Shown here: in pieces, positions 5,657 through 11,045 of the stretch
Numbering within the stretch: the stretch's first letter is position 1
Layout: every line of letters begins with the position of its first letter
Source: Phycisphaerae bacterium
Lineage (GTDB): Bacteria > Planctomycetota > Phycisphaerae > Phycisphaerales > SM1A02
Reading direction: 5' to 3'
NCBI GenBank assembly: GCA_002718515.1
Contig: PBEX01000013.1
Span: 20,290 to 31,334, forward strand
DNA length: 11,045 nt
Translations under genes and position numbers: made by a program
The notes under the pieces: model-generated
What the model was told of the DNA's origin: nothing
The model's database searches: none
Seen by the model: only the letters and a program-made list of their open reading frames with translations

Positions 5657-6621
5657 GTGTCCGCGTTTCAAGCGAAGTGCTAGATGCACTTTCAAGTCAA
5701 CAGCCAGTTGTTGCGCTAGAAACAGCAGTTCTTACAGCCGGGTTGCCAAAAAAACCTTGGAATGCAGCGCATGGTAGTGCTCCACTGGATCTTGATTCCA
5801 ATGAACCAGTTCACCTTGGTCTTGCCAAAGTGATGACTCAAACTGTATACAGTGGCGACGCAGTACCCGCTTGGATTTGTGTACTCAATGGTGAACTCGT
5901 CATCGGCGCTTCGTTGGAAGAATTGGAAGAACTCTCTTCGGAAGATAAAAACACGAAGTGTTCACTTTCAGACATCGCGATTAAAATGAGTTCAAAGCAA
6001 AATGCAGGCACGACTGTTGCAACCACGCTACTTGCATGTAATCATCAGTCGCTACCGAATCCGATTCGTACGTTTGCAACTGGCGGTATTGGAGGGGTTC
6101 ATCACAATTGGAACAATGAACTCGATGTATCTGCTGACATCACCGCCCTAGCCACAACACCAACTTGTGTTGTTTCAAGCGGGGCAAAATCAATTTTAGA
6201 TATTCCTGCGACGATTCAATTGCTTGAAACAAGCGGCGTACCAGTGTTGGGATTGAATACAAACAAGTTTCCGACCTTCATTGAAGGTACGCCGATTAAT
6301 GGGATGCCAATCACGGAATGTCAAAGTATCAAAGAGATTGCTTCAATTGCAAAGGCTCATTGGGAAGGGCTCAATCAACAATCTGCAGTTCTCGCAACAG
6401 TACCACTCGATGAATCCATTGCATTACCCCCGAACACACTCACTGACATCATGTTACGCGGCGAAGAAGCGTTCGCTCAATCATGTGCTGATAAAACCAT
6501 GCGTACGCCATTTTTACTGGATTATCTCGTCAATGAAACGCATGGAAAATCACTCGTAGCCAACCTCTGTTTACTCGTTCAAAACGCCCGTGTAGCAACT
6601 GATTTAGCGTGTGCATTGTGA
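5653..6621 (+). CDS. psuG: Pseudouridine-5'-phosphate glycosidase
   Basis: PsuG splits pseudouridine 5'-phosphate into uracil and ribose 5-phosphate, a step in reuse of modified RNA bases. Family marks are VALET (19-23, usual ALExT), AGTTVATT (118-125), FATGGIGGVHH (141-151), LDVSADITALA (157-167), the Schiff-base lysine K179 in SGAKSILD, GVPVLG (195-200), FPTF (206-209), TPFLL (285-289) and HGKSLVANLCLLVQNARVA (297-315). Its 322 residues are slightly longer than the usual 300-310, because the segment after the AGLP turn (about 33-55, WNAAHGSAPLDLDSNEPVHL) replaces the usual short PxPENLE stretch. The start ATG overlaps the helicase stop by four bases. GGAAG sits only two bases ahead, so translation probably relies on coupling. 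The usual partner kinase PsuK is not in the window. The rho promoter begins inside the psuG stop region. Confidence 0.93.
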   Translation: MSVRVSSEVLDALSSQQPVVALETAVLTAGLPKKPWNAAHGSAPLDLDSNEPVHLGLAKVMTQTVYSGDAVPAWICVLNGELVIGASLEELEELSSEDKNTKCSLSDIAIKMSSKQNAGTTVATTLLACNHQSLPNPIRTFATGGIGGVHHNWNNELDVSADITALATTPTCVVSSGAKSILDIPATIQLLETSGVPVLGLNTNKFPTFIEGTPINGMPITECQSIKEIASIAKAHWEGLNQQSAVLATVPLDESIALPPNTLTDIMLRGEEAFAQSCADKTMRTPFLLDYLVNETHGKSLVANLCLLVQNARVATDLACAL

Positions 6622-6644
6622 GTATCAGCATCCCTTGATATAAT
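6616..6644 (+). promoter_or_regulatory. Sigma-70-type promoter of rho
   Basis: TTGTGA (6616-6621) and a perfect TATAAT (6639-6644) are separated by exactly 17 bases. The -35 box overlaps the last codon and stop of psuG. Transcription would start near 6651 and give a leader of about 46 bases. This is the clearest promoter in the window and suggests that a sigma factor with normal -10/-35 preference is at work here. No strong Shine-Dalgarno site precedes the rho ATG; the nearest is AGGG about 14 bases ahead. Confidence 0.72.
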
Positions 6645-6696
6645 TCACACACGCGGGGAATGACTACATTGAAGCATTAGGGTTACGACTCACGCT

Positions 6697-7842
6697 ATGT
6701 CTAATCAAATTCAATCAGAAACGTGCATTGGTGTTCTTGAATGGGAAACACCACATGAGGGTCGACTGCGCAAGTGGGAAAATGGACCTGTCAAATCTGA
6801 CAAGGACCCATTTGTACCCATCAAACTGAAGGATGAGTACGCTCTACGTGCAGGTCAATTGCTGACTGCTGAAGTCATTCAAAAGAAATCAAAAAACAAG
6901 AAGAAGGGTAAGCCGCGAAATGTGCGACCTGTGGTTTCATCAGTCACTGCAATCGAAGGCATAGACCCCTCTGATTACGCATCACATAAACCTTTTGACG
7001 AGATGACAGTCATTGACCCAGCGCCACGAATGACGCTTGAACATAAAGGTTGCCCCCCATCATGTAGGCTCATCGACTTGTTCTGCCCAATAGGTTTTGG
7101 CACTCGCGGACTGATCGTAGCACCCCCGAAAGCCGGCAAAACAGTATTGCTCCAGAATATTGCGCAAGGCATCCATCATAACCACCCAGAAGTGGAAGTC
7201 GTTGCGTTACTCATCGATGAACGCCCTGAGGAAGTCACTGAGTTTAAGCGCGCTGTTCCTGCTGAAGTCCTTGCTTCTTCAAATGACCAAAATGTTGATG
7301 AGCACATTGAACTTGGCATCATGGCAATTGAACGGGCGAAACGAAAACTAGAGGCAGGCAAAGATGTTGTCGTCTTGCTAGATTCATTAACAAGGCTCGG
7401 CAGAGCATTCAATAACTCAAAAAAATTCGCAAGTAGTGGACGAACAATGTCTGGTGGTCTTGATTCAAAAGCACTTGAAGTTCCTAAACAACTGTTTGGT
7501 GCGGCTAGAAACATTGAAGGCGAGGGTTCACTAACCATCATTGCAAGTTGCCTTGTAGATACCGGCTCTCGGGCAGACCAAATTATCTTTGAAGAATTCA
7601 AAGGTACGGGCAATATGGAACTCATTCTTGACCGCTCGATTTCAGAACAACGACTCTTCCCAGCGATCAATCTAGCAGCATCTGGTACGCGCAAAGAAGA
7701 TTTACTTATGAATGCACATGAATGCAAAACTGTCATTGCACTCAGAAGGCGACTCATTAACATGAAACCATCTGTTCAAATCCAACAACTACTCGCTGCT
7801 CTTGAACGATTTGAAACGAACGAACAACTCGTAAACGGCTAA
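6697..7842 (+). CDS. rho: Transcription termination factor Rho
   Basis: A hexameric ATP-driven RNA translocase that ends transcription. The ATPase core is intact: Walker A APPKAGKT (142-149), DERPEEV (174-180), Walker B VVVLLD (224-229) followed by SLTRLGRAFN, the Q-loop region SSGRTMSGGLDSKAL (246-260), GAARNIEGEGSLTIIA (268-283), R-loop DTGSRAD (288-294), EEFKGTGNMEL (299-309), and SGTRKEDLL (329-337). At 381 residues it is shorter than E. coli Rho (419). The N-terminal helical domain is missing, and the cold-shock-like part is changed: after GVLE the usual GFGFLR reads EGRLRKW, and YVSPSQIRRF is replaced by FVPIKLKDEYAL. A basic stretch KKSKNKKKGKPR (63-74) may replace lost RNA contacts. 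The gene has its own promoter and its stop overlaps the next start as TAATG. Confidence 0.95.
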   Translation: MSNQIQSETCIGVLEWETPHEGRLRKWENGPVKSDKDPFVPIKLKDEYALRAGQLLTAEVIQKKSKNKKKGKPRNVRPVVSSVTAIEGIDPSDYASHKPFDEMTVIDPAPRMTLEHKGCPPSCRLIDLFCPIGFGTRGLIVAPPKAGKTVLLQNIAQGIHHNHPEVEVVALLIDERPEEVTEFKRAVPAEVLASSNDQNVDEHIELGIMAIERAKRKLEAGKDVVVLLDSLTRLGRAFNNSKKFASSGRTMSGGLDSKALEVPKQLFGAARNIEGEGSLTIIASCLVDTGSRADQIIFEEFKGTGNMELILDRSISEQRLFPAINLAASGTRKEDLLMNAHECKTVIALRRRLINMKPSVQIQQLLAALERFETNEQLVNG

Positions 7843-9275
7843 TGGCAAAGCAACCTGACCATCGACTTGTTCAAGCCATGCAAGTTCTTGCAGCAGGAAA
7901 TGCGCTTGATGCGTCTTTGCTTTGCGAAGCAGTACTCAATGAAAAAAGGGGTGACGATTTAGCACTAGCACTTCGTGCCCAAGCGCTCAATGCACTTGGT
8001 CGTTATGACGAGGCTATGCAATCGATTGCTCAAGCCATCACGAAAAACAAAAAACGCGCTGATTACCATGGCCTGCAAGCAGACATGCTGACGACACAGG
8101 GGCAGTTTCGCAAAGCGATTGCAGCCTATGATAAAGCACTTAAGATAAATCCAACCCATCATGGAGTCATCGCAGGGAAGGCAAACACCTGGCTTAGATT
8201 AAACGAGCCAAAGAAAGCGCATCAACTTCTACAGCCAATCATGAATGCTAACAATGCTGATGTGACTATCTTGATTGCTTTTGCAAAAACGCTTATGGCA
8301 ATGGATGACTCCTTTGAGGCCGCTCAATGTTTACTGGATCGACTCCCTGCAACAAATGAACCCAATGAAACGAGGCGTACGATGTACTTTACGCTTGGAA
8401 AAGCAATGGAAAAGGCGGGCGAGTATCAGAGTGCATTTGAAGCGTACACAGAAGGCAATGCACTCTCTCCATCTGGGTTTGATATTGAAGAAACTTATGA
8501 AACTCACGACCAGCTCAAAGCACTTTTTCCTGCAGGGAAACTCGATTCACTTCCAACCTCCGGCATTGATGCATCTAACCGCGTTTTTATTGTTGGCATG
8601 CTTCGCTCTGGTTCAACACTTACTGAGCAAATTATTGACGCGCACCCTGGGGCTTATGGCATTGGTGAATCTGAAGTTTTGCAAAAGCTCATCAACGCTG
8701 AACTCAGCGATCAACAAATCAATGCATGGCGAGATGTTTCATCAGATCAGTTAACAAAGATTGCAACGCAATATCTCAATGAAACGCAGGAAGGGAATGA
8801 ACAGAAAGTCGTCGTTGATAAACAACTCGGCAATTTCCAATTCGTAGGGATGATTCACCAGTTATTCCCAAACGCAAAAGTGATTCACTGCACGAGAAAC
8901 CCAATGTCAATGGGACTATCTTGCTTTGCTCAGAAACTGCCACCCTACTCAAACCCATGGGCAAGCACACTTGAAGCAATTGGGCAATTTTATTCCGCTT
9001 ACGCTTCACTGATGGAGCATTGGAATCAATGTTTCGATGATGTTTTAGAAGTGCCATACGAGTCACTCGTTCAAAACCAAGCAACATGGACGAACACTAT
9101 TCTTGACTTTTGCGGACTACCCTTTGATGATCAGTGCCTTCGTTTTTGGGAAAGTGGAAGAACTGTGCTGACACTCAGCCAAGACCAAGTCAGTAAGCCC
9201 ATGTATACCGACGTCCTTCAACGACACGAGCGATTTGGCTCGCTACTAGAGCCGCTTCGGCAACAACTCCCTTAA
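7842..9275 (+). CDS. TPR-repeat sulfotransferase
   Basis: A two-part protein of 477 residues. Residues 39-210 form about five tetratricopeptide repeats, clearest at 39-71 (RAQALNALGRYDEAMQSIAQA), 73-105 (QGQFRKAIAAYDKALKINP) and 178-210 (LGKAMEKAGEYQSAFEAYTEG). Residues 247-477 are a PAPS-dependent sulfotransferase of the Sulfotransfer_3 kind: RVFIVGMLRSGSTLTEQI (247-264) is the 5'-phosphosulfate loop, and VIHCTRNPMSMGLSCF (347-362), with R352 and S360, is the 3'-phosphate site. No signal peptide or membrane segment is seen, so it is probably cytosolic. TPR-sulfotransferase fusions are common in planctomycetes and proteobacteria; acceptors are mostly unknown (sugars, small molecules or tyrosine). 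The start overlaps the rho stop (TAATG) with no Shine-Dalgarno site, so it depends on rho translation. This is an odd pairing with no obvious functional reason. The substrate cannot be inferred. Confidence 0.9.
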   Translation: MAKQPDHRLVQAMQVLAAGNALDASLLCEAVLNEKRGDDLALALRAQALNALGRYDEAMQSIAQAITKNKKRADYHGLQADMLTTQGQFRKAIAAYDKALKINPTHHGVIAGKANTWLRLNEPKKAHQLLQPIMNANNADVTILIAFAKTLMAMDDSFEAAQCLLDRLPATNEPNETRRTMYFTLGKAMEKAGEYQSAFEAYTEGNALSPSGFDIEETYETHDQLKALFPAGKLDSLPTSGIDASNRVFIVGMLRSGSTLTEQIIDAHPGAYGIGESEVLQKLINAELSDQQINAWRDVSSDQLTKIATQYLNETQEGNEQKVVVDKQLGNFQFVGMIHQLFPNAKVIHCTRNPMSMGLSCFAQKLPPYSNPWASTLEAIGQFYSAYASLMEHWNQCFDDVLEVPYESLVQNQATWTNTILDFCGLPFDDQCLRFWESGRTVLTLSQDQVSKPMYTDVLQRHERFGSLLEPLRQQLP

Positions 9276-9280
9276 AGGAA

Positions 9281-9308
9281 ACAGCCCCCCTCAAAAGAGG
9301 AGGGCTGT
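9281..9308. terminator. Shared hairpin terminator between convergent genes
   Basis: ACAGCCC (9281-9287) pairs with GGGCTGT (9302-9308). After one C-A mismatch, CCTC (9289-9292) pairs with GAGG (9297-9300) around an AAAA loop. The minus-strand exit runs into TTTCCTTT, a fair T tract, so it fits the 9346-10008 gene best. The plus-strand exit (GTAAGG) lacks a T run, so for the sulfotransferase it may only block read-through or need Rho. Confidence 0.75.
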
Positions 9309-9345
9309 GTAAGGTACTCATTTTCAGAGTAATGGGTTACAGAAA

Positions 9346-10008
9346 TTACTTTCTGCGACGTCTTGAAACAAGACCCGCAACACCTAAGAGTGCAAGAGCA
9401 CCTGGTGCTGGAATCGCGTTCAAACCAACGCCATTGTACAATGAGCCGTCAACTGTGCCTTGGACACTGACGATTGCAGATGCAAAGTCATCTGCAACTA
9501 CACCAGAACCACCAACGACAGTGAACTGACCAATGACAACTTGACCATCAACAGCTGCACCTTGTGCATCGTCTGGAGTGACAAACCATGAACCATTGTC
9601 TGTAGCCAAACCTCCGCCGCCTTCAAAGCCGCTAAAGTCGATACCAATAGTATTCAGATTATTACCAACATTGTTCATTGAACCAATGGTGACAAATGAG
9701 TCATCTGCAAGACTAGGGAATACTGCAAGCAATGCTGGATTAACACCCAACGATGATTCGTTACCAAACATGCTTTGGTAAAACGAACTCGTTGCTTCAA
9801 TGTTAAGCACTGCCTCAGCGTTTCCATATACTGCGTCAATACGGTCTCCGTCTGATAAACCAGTGACAACGAGTTGATAGACATGACCTACGCCATATGC
9901 TGAGTCGCCTTGTGAAACAAGAGCTACTGAAACATCAGCTGTTGCACCAGTCGCAAAGACGAGTGAACCCATTCCTGCTGCAAGAGCAAAAATACTTGTA
10001 TTCTTCAT
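9346..10008 (-). CDS. PEP-CTERM-like secreted protein (PAPG variant), copy 1
   Basis: 220 residues. A signal peptide spans about 1-24 (MKNTSIFALAAGMGSLVFATGATA, cut before DVSVAL). A cysteine-free, glycine- and valine-rich beta-type body follows, then a C-terminal sorting tail: PAPG (200-203), a hydrophobic helix ALALLGVAGLV, and RRRRK (216-220). This is the PEP-CTERM plan, with PAPG in place of PEP, as seen in Phycisphaerae-type planctomycetes. Such proteins are exported, cut by exosortase and held in the envelope or extracellular matrix. The most conserved piece shared with copy 2 is LATDNGSWFVTPDD (134-147), joined to GQFxVxGGSGV (160-170). AAGGAGAAG, with GGAG ten bases ahead of the ATG at 10008, supports the start. 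The function of the body domain is not known. Confidence 0.85.
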   Translation of the reverse strand: MKNTSIFALAAGMGSLVFATGATADVSVALVSQGDSAYGVGHVYQLVVTGLSDGDRIDAVYGNAEAVLNIEATSSFYQSMFGNESSLGVNPALLAVFPSLADDSFVTIGSMNNVGNNLNTIGIDFSGFEGGGGLATDNGSWFVTPDDAQGAAVDGQVVIGQFTVVGGSGVVADDFASAIVSVQGTVDGSLYNGVGLNAIPAPGALALLGVAGLVSRRRRK

Positions 10009-10022
10009 AAGAACACTTCTCC

Positions 10023-10056
10023 TTACGTGATTCGATTCGTTCGAATCATTACGTGA
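10023..10056 (-). repeat. Direct repeats flanking a hairpin in the leader of copy 1
   Basis: TTACGTGA occurs twice, at 10023-10030 and 10049-10056, 26 bases apart. Between and partly within them, TGATTCG (10028-10034) pairs with CGAATCA (10042-10048) around a 7-base loop. The element lies just upstream of the ribosome binding site (10016-10024) of the minus-strand gene and overlaps it slightly, so a hairpin or a bound protein could affect translation. It is seen in sequence only; the role is inferred. Confidence 0.5.
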
Positions 10057-10118
10057 GAACTTTCATTCTCCAACTTCCCATCAGCTTCCATCAATGAAAA
10101 CTGATTGCTTCCAAGAGC

Positions 10119-10147
10119 AATGTAATTGAGAATTCAAACGCAGGCAA
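10119..10147 (-). promoter_or_regulatory. Possible promoter of PEP-CTERM copy 1
   Basis: Read on the minus strand, TTGCCT (10147-10142) is followed after 17 bases by TACATT (10124-10119), each 4 of 6 to consensus. The start would be near 10112, giving a leader of about 100 bases that contains the repeat and hairpin element. The rest of the gap up to the terminator at 10244 is AT-rich with several A or T runs and no gene. Confidence 0.3.
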
Positions 10148-10243
10148 TAAAAAGGCCTAAAAAAACACACAAAATCCCAATTTTTTCTATTTTACCTATT
10201 GTTACATCAGCACTTACAGTCACTTCACTATGGATAAGAGCAT

Positions 10244-10273
10244 AAAAAAAGCCCTTCGCTTGCGAAGGGCTTT
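10244..10273 (-). terminator. Rho-independent terminator of PEP-CTERM copy 2
   Basis: AAAGCCCTTCG (10248-10258) pairs with CGAAGGGCTTT (10263-10273) around a CTTG loop. On the minus strand this is followed by a run of seven T (10250-10244). It is a strong intrinsic terminator for the upstream paralog and separates the two copies into two transcripts. Confidence 0.9.
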
Positions 10274-10275
10274 GA

Positions 10276-10309
10276 AAGTACTGTTGTACTTGAAAATCGT
10301 CTTATTTTC
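10276..10309 (-). repeat. Two further hairpins abutting the terminator
   Basis: AAGTAC (10276-10281) pairs with GTACTT (10286-10291) around TGTT. Directly next to it GAAAAT (10292-10297) pairs with ATTTTC (10304-10309) around a 6-base loop. The stop codon of copy 2 (10302-10304) lies in the second one. With the terminator they make three back-to-back stem-loops at the mRNA 3' end, which could guard it against exonucleases. Confidence 0.45.
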
Positions 10310-10982
10310 GACGACGTCTCGCAGTTACACCGGCAAGACCGAGTAGTGCTAAAGCACCTGGTGCTGGAAGTGCGTTACCGCCAATTAGTGTCCATGTATT
10401 GCCTGATGCATCTTTACCTTGAAGATTGACCGACATTGCTGCCATATCATCCGTAAGAACGCCTGAGCCACCAATGACTGAGAATTGACCGAGTAGAACT
10501 CGACCATCAACTTCTTGGCCTTGGATGTCATCTGGTGTCACGAACCATGAGCCGTTGTCTGTCGCAAGGCTACCTGCTGTGTTGAATGCACCAAAATCGA
10601 TGCCGATGTTGTTCATTGCATTAGCAGTTTGATCTTCAAGACCAATTGATACCCAAGAGTCATAAGCAAGACTTGGGAAAGCAAAAATCAATGCTGGGTT
10701 GATACCGGCGGAAGTATCACCACCAAATGCGTTTTGGTAGAACAGACCGTTCGCTGAAATGTCTAGTGAACTTTCTGAGTTACCGTAGACAGCATCTACA
10801 CGCCAACCTGCATCCATGTTTGCATAAAGACGATACGTAGCAACGTCTCCTGACTGAGTTGTCCCACCAGTGTTACCGAGGTGCACCAACTCTGCTGAAA
10901 CTGATACATCAGCAGTTGCCGCACTTGCAGCGAGTACTGAGCTTACAGCTGCTGCTGAGATTGAAAATACTTTTGTATTCAT
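10302..10982 (-). CDS. PEP-CTERM-like secreted protein (PAPG variant), copy 2
   Basis: 226 residues from the ATG at 10982. The frame is open for 15 more codons upstream (to 11027), but the chosen ATG has GAGGAA seven bases ahead and starts a normal signal peptide (MNTKVFSISAAAVSSVLAAS, about 1-24, cut before DVSVSA). The upstream methionine MRKF would sit on that ribosome binding site. The C-terminus is PAPG (206-209), a hydrophobic helix ALALLGLAGVT and RRRRK (222-226). It is a paralog of copy 1: the order of segments is the same, with identical LATDNGSWFVTPDD (139-152) and PAPGALALLG, and similar blocks DAVYGN, NPAL, FPSL and NIGIDF/TIGIDF. The body is secreted and cysteine-free; function unknown. 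The promoter must lie in the last 40 bases of the window or beyond. Confidence 0.85.
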   Translation of the reverse strand: MNTKVFSISAAAVSSVLAASAATADVSVSAELVHLGNTGGTTQSGDVATYRLYANMDAGWRVDAVYGNSESSLDISANGLFYQNAFGGDTSAGINPALIFAFPSLAYDSWVSIGLEDQTANAMNNIGIDFGAFNTAGSLATDNGSWFVTPDDIQGQEVDGRVLLGQFSVIGGSGVLTDDMAAMSVNLQGKDASGNTWTLIGGNALPAPGALALLGLAGVTARRRRK

Positions 10983-10989
10983 TGTAAAT

Positions 10990-10995
10990 TTCCTC
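10990..10995 (-). promoter_or_regulatory. Ribosome binding site that fixes the start of copy 2
   Basis: On the minus strand GAGGAA is placed seven bases before the ATG at 10982. It overlaps the alternative ATG at 10997-10995, which argues against that and the longer upstream start. Confidence 0.75.
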
Positions 10996-11045
10996 ATATC
11001 TTTTCTTTCGTTTTTAGTAAAACACATAGTTACAATTGCCCTTAG

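Noticed and set aside
6660..6680. Six-codon upstream ORF (MTTLKH) in the rho leader, like the E. coli rho leader peptide
   Set aside because: GGGGA ends directly at the ATG, too close to act as a ribosome binding site, and the predicted transcript starts only about nine bases upstream. It is too short to judge.
7176..7763. 195-codon open frame on the minus strand inside rho
   Set aside because: It is antisense to a well-supported conserved gene, has serine- and leucine-rich low-information content typical of a reverse-frame shadow, and shows no family motif or ribosome binding site.
8275..8754. 159-codon open frame on the plus strand inside the sulfotransferase gene
   Set aside because: It lies wholly within another frame that shows clear TPR and sulfotransferase motifs; its own product has no recognisable motif.
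10983..11027. Upstream extension of PEP-CTERM copy 2 by 15 codons
   Set aside because: It would put a charged stretch (KNERKD) before the signal peptide, and the good GAGGAA site points to the ATG at 10982.
1..11045. Prophage, insertion sequence, CRISPR, toxin-antitoxin or other defence system
   Set aside because: No transposase, integrase, terminal inverted repeats, regular spaced repeats or known toxin or nuclease motifs were found in any frame; all long frames are explained by the listed genes or their shadows.

Overview
The window most likely comes from a planctomycete of the Phycisphaerae type, with moderate GC (mid-40s % by eye). Four signs point there. Two secreted proteins end in a PAPG-type PEP-CTERM tail (PAPGALALLG plus an arginine cluster). 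One large regulator has the layout of planctomycete sigma-70-like proteins, with an N-terminal DNA-binding helix-turn-helix and a very diverged sigma core. There is a futalosine-pathway menaquinone gene (mqnA) and a TPR-sulfotransferase fusion. No mobile element, CRISPR array, tRNA or rRNA was seen. Apart from the two surface-protein paralogs this looks like a chromosomal housekeeping region.

Layout, left to right. Positions 1-280 hold the 3' end of rpsI (ribosomal protein uS9) and its terminator. Positions 279-2691 on the minus strand hold mqnA followed by the sigma-like regulator; the mqnA stop and the regulator's best ATG are one base apart. Positions 2692-2996 have no confident protein gene but contain the most interesting element: a compact folded RNA (about 2821-2941) that resembles 6S RNA, then a CT-repeat and a strong two-way terminator shared with the end of alr. 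Positions 2997-4232 (minus) encode alanine racemase. From 4292 the plus strand carries two tightly packed pairs: a DEAD-box helicase (with DEVD in place of DEAD) overlapping psuG by ATGA, then, behind a near-consensus promoter, rho overlapping the TPR-sulfotransferase gene by TAATG. A hairpin at 9281-9308 closes this run and also serves the converging gene. Positions 9346-10982 (minus) hold two tandem paralogous PEP-CTERM-like secreted proteins, each with its own terminator.

Shared themes. Several genes act on RNA or transcription: the helicase, PsuG (pseudouridine 5'-phosphate breakdown), Rho, the sigma-like protein and the candidate 6S-like RNA. Rho and the sigma-like protein both keep their fold markers but lack usual nucleic-acid-contact residues, so transcription control in this lineage may differ from the textbook version. 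That last point is inference.
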